Source of the DNA: Tetradesmus obliquus
Taxonomy: Eukaryota > Chlorophyta > Chlorophyceae > Sphaeropleales > Scenedesmaceae
Direction of reading: 5' to 3'
Length of the DNA stretch: 64,000 nt
Assembly: GCA_030272155.1 (NCBI GenBank)
Contig: CP126191.1
Coordinates: 7,710,501-7,774,500 of the forward strand
Below the pieces are notes generated by a model. The model did not search any database, had not been told where the DNA came from, and worked only from the letters and a program-made list of their open reading frames with translations. Positions 32,359-43,225 of the stretch are shown piece after piece. Each line of letters starts with the position of its first letter. Within the stretch, counting starts at the first letter, position 1. Made by a program: the position numbers and the translations under genes.

Positions 32359-35018
32359 CAAAAGGGTTGGCAATAGCATCATGCTGCCCGTGCTGCGCAG
32401 CGTGCCCCTGCAAGCAAGCAATCCAGCCATCAGTCACTTGCACAGCCACCCAGCGTAACAAGGGGCCAGGTGTGGTGCAGCTGCGCACTGAGCAGAACGT
32501 CAGGCTTGTACTGCCCTTGAATGCTGATTGCCAAGCCACAGCTGGATGTTACATACAACAGAAGGTGCGTTCTGCAAGGCAGCCATGTCATGCTTCTCAC
32601 CAGTCACTGTAGTAGGCCAGGCACTTGAGCATGTAGCACACTCACCTACCAAGTAGTAACAAAGTAGCAACAAGTAACAAACAAACAAACAAACATCCCA
32701 TGTAACAAACCACTCACCAGTCGCTGTAGTAGGCCAGGCCCTTGGGCGTGTAGCACACTGTGGAGTAGCTGGGCTGCGGGCACTTGTTGCCGCTGTTCTC
32801 CCACTTGGTGAGCACGTAGTCCTCCAGGTACTGCTTGGCGGCCGAGGCAGACGGCTGGCTCATGCTGATCATCAGCGCGGCAGCGCCAGGCAGCGTGGAG
32901 TCCCTGCGGCAGGCATGAGCAGTCGCATATACACACAGCCTTGAGTAAGCACATCTGCTGTGGTAAATTTAGGTTTAGTGGGACTTTTGCTAGTCCTGTA
33001 GTGCATGCCAATAGCGGCAACGCCTGCAAGCAAACTGTCAAGATCACCCTGCAGCTGCACAGCAGTCCACTGCAGCAGTGCAGCAGCCTACTCATGGCCA
33101 TGGAATAGCAGCTGCTTCCTCAGCAGCAGTGTGGCCATGGCCCTGGCAAGTTCATGCAAAGGCCCACCAAACAAAACCCATACAGCAGCCAGATTCTAAC
33201 AATATGCGACACATGTGATGACCACGATTGGCCCCCTAGCCTCACCAGTCGTAGCCCAGACCGTAGCGCAGGTTGTTCACCGCCAGTGCGTTGTTGAACC
33301 ACTTGTTGGCAGTCGGGCACATGTCCGCGTCATACTTGCACATCCACGCTGAGGCCCAGGCCAGGTGCGCGATGTAGCCCTCAGGCCAGTAGCTGGCGTA
33401 GGCCTGGAACACACCAGGGGGCACCTTCCAGCTGCATGTTTGCATTCATTGACAGTGGTGCGGTGGCAGCACAACAGATGTCAGTCTCACTTACAGTCCT
33501 GTGTAAAGTGCTGCTGCTATATTGTCCCTTGACACGATGCCACATCATTGAGTCTGTGAGCATGCTGCTGCTTCTGCTGCTGCTGTGCTGCTGTGATGAT
33601 CCTGCTGCTGGCAACCACCACCCCAGCAGGACGTGTCAACCCACTCACGTGTTGGGGTGCGCCTCAGCGAACGCGAAAGCCTGCTGGGCGTGCTTGTACA
33701 GCACATTCGCATATGCCGCCTGGCCCTCAGCTTTGAACAGCACTGCGCCGGCAGCATACGCGGCAGCAAACTCGCCAACCAGGTCGGCGCCTCCTGTGGA
33801 TGAGTCGGCGACGTATATGGGGCGCTCGTTGTAGGCGTGCTCTGGGCGGCCAAAGTAGTGGTGGTCGTTCTTGCCAGACAACTGCGGACACAGTTACCAG
33901 CAGGGGCAGCAGGGTGAGAACGTCGCCTCCGCTATGCAGCATACAAAGCACATCAGTTGCTGTGTTGTCAACGAAGTGATGTGTAGAGTTCCACAATAGA
34001 GCTCAAGTATCATACAGTGTTTCTTTTGTGGGGCCGTTCAATGCACATGAGAAGCTGACTCAGCACTGTTGCTGGGTCAGCTGCAGGGTGCCTAGGCAGC
34101 AGCCGCCAGCTGCCACTGTCACCATCATGCTGCGCCTGCTGCCTCCTTCCCCACAGCGTCCGACATTCATTCTGCAATCACCCTTCCCTAATCCAAGCAC
34201 CCTTCAATCCTTCAATCATCCTGCAGCTGCCACGGAAATCACCTGCCCGATGAACACGTTGTCACGCGGGTTGTCTGAGGCCTTCACGTGTGCCTTGATG
34301 AGCCAGTCTGTGGCCCACTTCATGTTGCGCACAGCCGTCGCCCACACGTTGGCGTCATCATAGGCCTGCTTGAACTCCACCATGCTCAGGATGAGGTTGG
34401 ACACACCCCAGCCCAGAGGGTGGGAGATCTTCAGGTAGTCTGCGGCACAGCAGCAGCAAGCAGGGCGGAGGTGTGACGTGTCAGCTGGAGGCATTGAGTG
34501 TAAGCGTGGCATTCTGCTCTACAGCGTGCGATTGCTCAGCATGCTGTGCTGCTGCGCTGCTGCCAGCCACAAGCCACTGCAGTGGCTGCTGCTGTAGGGA
34601 AGTGCCAGCAGCGCAGCAGCAGCGCTTGGTGTATGATTAACTCACCTCCTGCATCGTAGAAGCCTCCCACCAGGTCGATGCCGTTGTAGTTGTCCTTCAG
34701 GTGCGCGCTCTTCCTCCAACCACCCTTGCTGTACAGGTGCTGGTTCCAGGGCGGCAGCTCTCCCGACATCTGACCCTCGTAAAACTTGTATGACATCGAC
34801 AGGATCTTCCCGTAGTCATCCTCCTTCTGCCGCCTAGCTGCAGCCTGCATGATCACGCCACGATGCATGCGTTTGAAGTTTTGGCGGGCGACAGTGCTGC
34901 AGCATTCCAACACTGAGCGTATGATGTAGCAACTGCTGTAGGTCAATTTTTACACTGACATACTCACCACTCCTATGAACAGAAGTGCAACGATCACGCA
35001 GGCACGCATCGTCCCCAT
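30189..35018 (-). CDS. GH9 endo-beta-1,4-glucanase, secreted, with CBM1-like and Ig-like C-terminal modules (11 exons)
   Basis: Exons 34968-35018, 34646-34844, 34243-34439, 33649-33881, 33246-33431, 32718-32903, 32177-32318, 31805-31922, 31181-31501, 30893-30981 and 30189-30662 close in phase to about 731 residues. A signal peptide ([12 protein letters not shown]) is followed by the GH9 (alpha/alpha)6-barrel: [22 protein letters not shown] (DAGD completed across an intron; catalytic base Asp), [18 protein letters not shown] and [19 protein letters not shown] with the acid Glu. A Gly/Pro linker then leads to a Cys-rich module ([31 protein letters not shown]) resembling a CBM1 cellulose-binding domain, and an Ig-like domain ([20 protein letters not shown] onward). 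It should hydrolyse cellulose outside the cell. All GH9 hallmarks are present. Introns carry CTG runs and copied exon ends. Confidence 0.93.
31044..31143. repeat. 50-bp unit tandem duplication in a GH9 intron
   Basis: Two nearly identical 50-bp units (31044-31093 and 31094-31143) start GTTGCTTC and end GCATGCGGC. They are intronic, between exons 31181-31501 and 30893-30981. Confidence 0.95.
31520..31579. repeat. (CAG)n microsatellite in a GH9 intron
   Basis: There are 20 CAG units on the plus strand, CTG in the gene's sense, just upstream of the acceptor of exon 31181-31501. Confidence 0.95.
32089..32164. repeat. interrupted (CAG)n/(CAA) microsatellite in a GH9 intron
   Basis: This is a run of CAG units with two CAA interruptions, immediately downstream (in the gene's sense) of the donor of exon 32177-32318. 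Confidence 0.95.
32377..32412 (-). repeat. intronic copy of the 5' end of GH9 exon 7 with its acceptor
   Basis: This 36-bp stretch is a near copy of 32288-32323, which holds the acceptor and first codons of exon 7 ([10 protein letters not shown] in the real exon, [10 protein letters not shown] in the copy). The copy keeps a CAG acceptor 86 bp upstream of the real one, separated by a (CTG)n run. Confidence 0.85.
32597..32646 (-). repeat. intronic copy of the 3' end of GH9 exon 6 with its donor
   Basis: This is a near copy of 32713-32762, the end of exon 6 (LAYYSDW) and its GTGAG donor, displaced 116 bp into the intron. The copied donor reads GTGAGA and could act as a cryptic site. Confidence 0.85.
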
Positions 35019-35832
35019 GGTGCTTGGCGCCTTCTGTGCGCAACCGCCTAGTGTGGTTAGATGGGCCTGAAATATACACAAATGTCGTCTACGTCTAGCT
35101 AGAGTATCACAGCGCCTGTGATCTGTGGGAACAACGGCTTTATGGATGCGAGGATCGCTGTTTGTTACCCGGCTCACCGACAGGGCTCAATGAAAGAGTG
35201 TTTGTTGTCGAGCCAGCATGCAGAAGTCGGGATATATATATATGTTGCCGGAGGAATCGTTGTGGAATGTTACCTGAGGTTTCGCTGTGCGAGGAAGGGA
35301 AGCTGTCACGGCAGCCTGGTCGAGATCCAGAGACGCCAGAACGCCAGTGGATCTGCAGCAGAAAACGTTGCTTGCATTTTAAATGTACCCATCGCCCTAA
35401 TCGTGCCGTACTCAAGGTGCTTGCTAAGGTCAGCATCGGTCACGGAGCAGAACTGTCGTCGCTGCTGCTGCTGCTGCTGCAGCAGCAGCTCAGAAGCCAC
35501 ATTATGCAGCTGCCAGCGCCCAGATTGCCCTGGCACCGCACGTGTTGCAACAAACAGTCGCCATAACAGGCCACTCTGCGTTGCTGCTAAAGCAACCCTG
35601 GATTATTGAAATTCAAGCTGAGCCTGCAGCATGAGCCAGCCAGGTATGCAAACTGACATAAGTTACAGCAATGGCAATATCACAAAGCAGCACGCCACAT
35701 AGCTTGCATGCCGTCTGCATGCCCAGCCCACTCCCTGACGTCTACCTGACCCCAATCCAGCCAAGACCGCAGTCACACACCCAACGCAACACCAATCACC
35801 AACATCACCTTGAAGATGCCAGCAGCTCTGCA
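35019..35832. other. MDN1 3' flank and GH9 promoter region
   Basis: This lies between two minus-strand genes: MDN1 ends at 35833 and GH9 starts at 35018. It contains a short TA run near 35233 and a CTG/CAG cluster near 35460. No coding exon was recognised. Confidence 0.5.
35663..35667 (-). terminator. candidate TGTAA poly(A) signal of MDN1
   Basis: TTACA on the plus strand is TGTAA on the minus strand, about 165 nt past the MDN1 stop. This is motif and position only. Confidence 0.45.
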
Positions 35833-38277
35833 CTAGCTGCTGCTGGCGTTCAGCTCAAACCACTGCCGCAGCAGGTCAGCCAGCGTGGCCGGCAGCGCGG
35901 CAATGTCCCGCAGCACGATGTAGTAGGGGAAGGGGAAGCTGTCCAGGTAGCGCTCAAACACAGGCTTGCCGCCCACAAACTTCACGCTCTGCATGTCCAG
36001 CAGCGACGAGCCCTTGCCAGCACCACCACCAGGCCTGCTGCTGCTGCTGCTGCTGCCGCCTGGCAAACCACTGCCTGGCTCACTGCTGCTGCCAGCTGCA
36101 CCACCAGCTGCAGCCGCATCACCAGCAGCAGCTGCAACAGTGTCCAGCGCAATGAACACCGGGCACACGCCCTGCACCTCCACCAGCCTCCGCACGGCTC
36201 CAAGCAGCGCCTCCTTTTCATGGAAGCGCCCATCCCCCAGCACCAGCAGCAGCTGCCGCAGATCACTGCTGCCGCCGCCCTGCGACCCCACCCGCTGCCG
36301 CGCCACCTCCAGCAGATGCGTCACCGCCTCCACCAGCTGCAACATCGGACGATCTGTGATCGTGTTATCCTGATCAAAGCGCAGCGCTGACATGATCCCA
36401 GGGCCAGCAGCATCAGAAAACGGCACCTCCAGCGGCTGCAGAGGCACCACGCCGCCGCTGCCGCCATAACTCACAACGCCTAACTCCCCAACTTCCAGCC
36501 TGCTCATCGCCTTGCACAGCAGCGCCAGCGCCTGCAGCGCAAAGGAGCCGGCGCCGTTCTCGCCCATACTGCGAGAGTCATCCACTGCCACCAGCACCTG
36601 GTAGCGCCGCTTGTCTGGCCTGCTCCGTCGCATCCAGATCTTGTCGCGACGGTACTGGCTGGCGATGTAGCCGATCACGCGCCGCATGCTGAGCCGCTTG
36701 CCGCTGCGGAACTCCCCGCCCAGCCGGCTGGCCAAGCTAGGCTCCAAAATCAGCCGCAGCTGCTCCGTGAGCTCGCCAGACAGGCCAGAGACGAGTGCAT
36801 CGCAATGCGACCAGATCTCGCGGCCGTAGCTTGCGGCAGAGTCGGAGCCGTCAGCAGCGGCAGCGGTGGCGGCTTGGCCGCCGGCGGCTGCGGCGGCTGC
36901 TGCGTCGCGGATGCGTGCATCGAGCTCGGCTCGCAGAGCTGCGGCCTGCTCGGGTGGCAGCTGAGTAGACAGCATGGCTGCCTGTTCGGCTTCCAGGCCT
37001 GCCCCTTGGTCTTCTGCTAGCTGCGTTGCTGCAAGCTTGGCAGCAACCAAGCTAGGCAGGCTGTCAGCATCCTCAGCAGCAGCAGGGCCGTCTGCAGCGC
37101 CGTCCAGCAGCTGCTGCCGCTGCTGTGCTGCTGCTTCTGCTGCTGCCTGCTCCTGCGCTGCCTGCTGCTGCTCGTCACTGGCGGCATCTCCAGCACCAGG
37201 CTTCTGCTGCTGCTGGTTGTCTTGCTGCTGCTGCTGCTGACCTGGCTTCTGCTGGCTGCCAGACCACACCTTGGGTGCTGCACCAGTCGCCACCTTCTCA
37301 TCTGGGCTGGCATCTGCCTCCTCTTCAGCTGCTGCTGCAGTCGCATCCATATCAGCAGCACCGGCATCCTCCTGGCCCTGCTGCTGCTCCTGCTGCTGCT
37401 GCTCGTCGCCCTTCCCCTGCTGCTGCTCCTGCATGGCTGCATCCTGCCCCTGCAGTGCTGCCTGCTCCTCAGTTGCAGGCGCCAGCGCCTGCGTAGTACC
37501 CTCCTGCTGCTGCTCATGCTGCCCTAGGAACTGATACTCATCCGCTGCTGGCGGCTGCTGCTGTGCAGCATCCGCATCTGCAGCAGCAGCAGCGTCGTCG
37601 GCCTGCTCCTGCTGTGCTGCCTCATGCTGCACTGCCAAGTCAGCCCTCCAGCGCTCCAAGGCATCCCCCAGGCTACGCAGCGGGTTCAAATCCGGCTGCT
37701 GCTGCTGCCGCTGCCGGCGCTGCTGCTGCCCAGCATCCTGCTGCTGCTGCTGCTGGGCGCCACCCTCTTGCTGCAGCGGCGCGATCTGGCCCTGCTCAGT
37801 TGCGCCTGCAGCACCCAGCTGCGCCTGCTGTGCTTGTTGTGAGGCATCCTGTGTGCGCTGATCCTCCCAGTCCATTGGCTGAGCAACCTCACCTTGCTGC
37901 TGCTGCTGCTGCTGCTCACCCTGCTGCTGCTCCTGCTGCTGCTGTGCATCAGCTGCGCCTTGCGCCTGGGCCTGGGGGGCAGCAGCAGCCGCTGCTACGC
38001 CCTGGGGGCCTGCCTCAGGGATCTGCTCAGGCTGCTGCTGCTCCTCATCACCTGCACCGTGTGCTGCAACTGCCTCTAGATCTTCATCCTCCTGAGGCTG
38101 ATCATCTTGCTGTTGTGGATCTTCCTGCTGCTCAGGTGGTGCTGCACGCTTCCTGCCATCAGCATCAGCATCAGCAGCATCCGCCTCATCCTGCTGCTGC
38201 TGCTGCTGGGCTGCTGCCGGTACATCAGGGCCGCCATCTTCACCATCTTCCTCCTGCTGCTCCTGCCCATCCTCACC

Positions 38278-38309
<32 letters not shown>

Positions 38310-38883
38310 CGGTGCCTTCCTGAGCAGCAGCATCCTCCCCATCCTCACCGCAGCCATCTGCAGCCTCCTGACCCTGCTGCTGCTGCTGCTGCTGCTCCTC
38401 ACCCTGCTGCTGCTGCTGCTGCTGGGCCTCATCAGCCTCAGGCCCCTGTGGCTCATCTTCCTCCATGCCATCCAGGTTCATGTCCTCAGGCAGAGCCAGC
38501 TCCTGATCGGCAGCCTCAGGAGCAAGCTTGTGCTGCTGCTGATAATCATCAGCCACATCAGGCGGCGGCTGGCCCTCCTCATCACCCTGCCCAGGCTGCT
38601 CCTGCTCCTCATCAGCATCAGAGTCATGCTGCTGCTGCTGCTGCTGCTGCTGTTGCTGCTGCTGGGACTTGTCGTCGGCGCCAGCCTGCGGCTTATCCTG
38701 CTGCTGCTGGTCGTCCTCGCCGCCGCCGGCATAGTCCAGGTTTGACTTGTCCTGCACTGACAGCTGCTGCTGCTGGTCCACGTCGTCCTGGCCCTGCTGC
38801 TGCTGCTGCTCCTGAGGGGGCTCCTCCTCGTCGTCACCCCACAGCCGCTCATCAACCCGCTCCTCATTCTCGCCAACCTGGAC

Positions 38884-38946
<63 letters not shown>

Positions 38947-41900
38947 AGCAGGGCAGCAGGGAGAGACAGGGGTTGTGAGATATACTGACAGAGATGCGTG
39001 GGCAGGATGGAATCATTGGGGTCAAGTGCACAAACTCAACAACAGCTGAAGGAAGAGCACAAGGAGTCACCAATACGTGTAGCTGATACATCTGTTGGAA
39101 AAAACGCTTGTCCCAAGTGGGTCTGCAACTACCCGCGTGCAAGCTACTGCACCTTTCACAAGCAGCTCTCTGTCAACAGCCCTGACACTCCCATACCCCT
39201 GGTCCCTGAGCCACATGGCCGCCTCACATCTCCCAAGCAACTGTAAGCATCCACTGCACCTCTCAAAAGCAACTCAAAGGCGCCGTGATTTCCACACCCC
39301 AAACCGCAACCAGACGCCTCACCTCGCCCATCTGCTGGTCGATCCTGTCATCATCTCCCTCCTCGTCTTCCTCCTCATCATCGCCCTGCTGCTGCTGCCG
39401 CCTGTCATCGACGTCATGCAGCGAGCCATCAAAGTCCCCATCCATCTCCACACCCTGCGCATCATCATCCTCAGGCTGCTGCGGCGGCTGCGGCTCCTCC
39501 TGCTGCTGCTGCTGGTCCTTCTGCTGCGCTCCCAGCAGCTGATCCTCATCATGGATCTGATCAGACACATCCTTCTTGCCTGTGCCTTCACCCATGCCTG
39601 TACCCCCTGCATCCTGCCACTGCAGCTCTCCCTCGCCTGTCCCCTCCTGGCCCTCACCCACAGCATCAGGCATGCAGTAGCCCTCAGCAGTGAGGCTGCA
39701 GAAGAGGCTGCTGCACACAAACGCCAGCTTCGCCAGCGACTTGTGCAGCAGCAGCAGCTGGCAGCTGCTGCGCTGCAGGCCGCCCAGCAGCAGCTGCAGC
39801 AGCGGCAGCAGCGCGGCCGCCTGCGACGCCATTGCTGCTGCTGCGGCTGCTGCTGTGCCTGGCGATGCATGGCTGGCATCGCTAGCCTGAGCCATCAGGG
39901 ACAGCAGAGTCCTGACAGATGCAGCGAGTTCTGCCAGCCTGGCTGGCTTGAAGGCTCCCAGCCATGCTGCAGCACCAACTGCTGCTGCTGCAGCCTCACC
40001 TGCAGGGCCCTGCTGGTCTGCATCTGCTGCTGCAGCTTGCTGCTGCTGTGAGCTGCTGCTGCTGCTGCTGTGCAGGGATTGTGCCGCCAGCAGCACCTGT
40101 GAGACCACCTCATCGAGGCAGCTGCTGAACTGCTGCTGGCACTGCTGCAGATCTGCCGCACCTGCTGCCTGCTGCTGCCTGCCAGCCTGCTGCTGCATGG
40201 ACGCTGCCTGCTCAGCAGCAGCAGCAAGGGCATCCAGCACACGGTCCCAGGCAGGCACCAGCCTGCACACCACAGCCCTGCTGCTGCTGCTGCTGCTGCT
40301 AACTTGCTCACCTCCTGCGGCTGCTGCAGCAGCGATAGCAGCTGTAGCTGCCTCTGCATCCCGCTGCAGCTGCTGCAGCTGCTCAAACGCAGCTGCTGCA
40401 ACTGCCAGCGCTGCATGGCTCACCACAGGGCATCCAGTCAAGCTCAGCCGGGCCAACTCAGCATCAACAGCAGCCCTATGGCAGTCAACAGCAGCAAGGT
40501 AGCTTGACAGCTTGCCTGCTGCTGCTGCACTCGCCTTCCACACATGCTGCGGCTGCCCGCTGCCTTGCTGCATGGGGAGTACGGCTGCAACCAGCTGCCG
40601 CGCAGCCGCCAGCTGGTACGACAAGCTGCAGAGCTGCTGCCGCGCAGCAGACAGCATGCTGCGAGCCGCCTCCTGTCGCGGCAGCAGCGCAGCCGCATCA
40701 CCGCAGTAGACTGCAGTTTCCTGCAGCCAGCGCACTGCCTGCAGCAGCTGCGTGTAGCTGCCTGCCACGTCACCTAGCAGCAGCCGCTGCTGCCGCAGCA
40801 GGTGCAGCTGGTGCTGGCTGTAGTGCAGCACAGCCGACACCTCGTGCCGTGCCAGGTCAGCATGTGGCGCCTTTGCTGCTGCCTGCAGGCGCTGCAGGCG
40901 CGCCAGGGACTTGAAGTAGTAGCTGTCTGCCTTGCCCCAACACACACCAGCCAGCTGCAGCAGCGCCGAATCCACTGCTGCTGCAGGGCCAGCTTGCTGC
41001 AGCGGCTGCAGCAGCGGAGAAGACGCCAAGCACGGCTGGCGTTGACCAAACCACGCGGCCGCATCCCTGTCTCCAGCTGGCACGTCAGAAGCACGCTTGG
41101 AGAAGCCGGCGTCACCTAGCGCATGCAGCAGGTCCGTGAGGGCCTTCTTCTTGCGCAGGCGGGCTCCCTTTGCAGTGTCAGTGGACAGCGCAAGCGCGCG
41201 AGATGCTGCTGTGGCTGCCAGGTCATCAAGCTGCAGCGCCGGCAGCGCTGCAATCAGCTGATCCTCAAGCTGCTGCTGCTGGGTGCTGCTTGTGCTGCCA
41301 TCTTCTGCTGCAGGAGTTGCTGCTGCTGCTGCTGGTGGTGGCGGCAGTGCAGGTGGTGCAAGCACACGCGCCATCCTTGCTGCAAGCTTTGGCAAGCGCC
41401 CTGCATAGCTGCTGCTGGTTGCAGGAATGCCGGCAGGATCGCTGCTGCTGTCGTGTGCTGCCTGCAGTACTGCTGCGCTGAAAGCGGCCCAAGCAGGCTG
41501 CTCCTGCGGCTGCAGCTGCTGCAGTGCCTCCAGCAGAGGTGCTGCCAGCACATCCACCTGAGCAGCTGCTGCTGCTGCTGCCTTCCTGCCTCGCTTGCCC
41601 CGGCCATGCTTGCCTGATGCTGCTGCTGCTGTGATGGCTGCAGCGCCTGCTGCTTGCCAGCCGCCTGCTGCTAGTGCAGCAGCAGCAAAGCAGTCCAGGC
41701 TGCTTGAGAAGGCAGCTGCATTGCCAGCAGCAGCAGCAGCCTGCGCCAGGTCAGATGCATCTAGCTCTGCCAGCAGTGCTGGGTCTACCTGCGCTGCAGC
41801 AGCTGCTGCTGCAGCAATCGCATCGCGCTCCTTCTGCTGCTTCTGATCCGGTGTCGCCTCAGCAGCAGCAGGACCACCAGCTGCAGCCTCACCACTCCCT

Positions 41901-42283
41901 GTCTCACCAGCTGCTGCTGCTGATGCTGCAGCTGCCTTTGCAGCCTTGCCAGCTGCCCTGCCTGCTGCTGCTGCAGCTGCCAGCGCTGCCTTGGGTGCTG
42001 TCACCTGCCCCAAGCCCATTGCCTGACTAGCACCTGCCAGCACACCCGCTGCAGGCTGTTTCAGGTAGTCTTCTGCTCTCCTTGATAGCCTGTGCAGCTG
42101 CCGCTGTGCCTTCTCTGTTGACACCTTCATGGCATAGTAGCCCCTGTCCTCCCATTTTGCCAGCTTGACAAAGTCTGCCAGCTCTTTAGAGAGAGGGCCT
42201 AGCCCGGCATCAATGGCAGCTGACACAGCTGGCAGGAACTGCGTGTAATACGACAGCACATTCCACAGCATGGACGCCACCTG

Positions 42284-42324
<41 letters not shown>

Positions 42325-42512
42325 CATTTGTGACTTCTGCCCCTGCTGCAGTAACTGTCAGCTGGCAGGCAAAGCTCTGCAGCAGCTGCAGCCGCGCAGC
42401 GTACTCGCCAACCGTAGACGTCTGCACAAACGCCTCCACAAGCGACGCAGTGCGCCGGTACGCAGCATCCGGCGCTGCTGCTGCATCCTCACCATCTGCT
42501 GCAGCCGCACCC

Positions 42513-42559
<47 letters not shown>

Positions 42560-43191
42560 ACCTTCCCCAGTGCCTAGCACCAGCACTTGATACAGGTGGT
42601 ACCAGCTCCTGCTGGCGCCCCCAGCATGCCGCGCCCTCACTCGCTCCAGCAGCCCCTTCCAGCTAGCAAGCTCCAGCTTCCTCCAGCGCGTAGCCAGGCC
42701 GGCCACTACTGCTAGCTGCTGCTTAAGACTCACATGCTTGGCTGCAGTCTCCTCCCAGACCTGTGCACGCGCCAGCAGCAGCTCTAGGCCTGTCAGGGCT
42801 TGCTTCAGAGGCACAGTTAGGGGCAGGCCTAGCAGCCGTTCCACAATTGCCAGCAGCTGCAGCAGCAGCGGGTGCTCCGGCCACTCCTCAAGCAGCTGGA
42901 TCAGCCGCTGTGACATGTCAGACAGCGGCTGCTGCATTAGGAAGGCCTCCTCTGGGAACGCCTGCTGCATGTCCAGCTGCTGCTGCTGCTGCTGGCCGGC
43001 GGCTGCTGCTGCAGTGGCTGCTGCGCTGGTGTTTAGTGCTGCGTGCTGCAGCGCCAGAGCCATGAGGCTTCCTGGTAGGGTGAGGCTGTCGACAGCAGCA
43101 GGCAGCAGCCCCTGCTGCGCTGCCAGCAGCTGCTGGCCCAAGCTGAAGCACATCTTGAAAGCCTTCTCCCGCGCTGCATCATCAACTGCCA

Positions 43192-43225
<34 letters not shown>

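Noticed and set aside
38884-38946. Regular short repeats resembling a CRISPR array
   Set aside because: It is an uninterrupted trinucleotide microsatellite without spacers, in a eukaryotic nuclear gene.
37563-38978. 471-codon open frame on the plus strand opposite the last MDN1 exon
   Set aside because: It is the antisense of CAG-rich coding sequence, composed of Ala, His, Pro and Gln runs. The minus-strand frame encodes the MIDAS-containing end of midasin, so this is a shadow frame.
39095-40051. 318-codon open frame on the plus strand opposite MDN1 exon 22
   Set aside because: It is low-complexity antisense sequence with no domain and no splice signals; the minus strand carries conserved midasin sequence.
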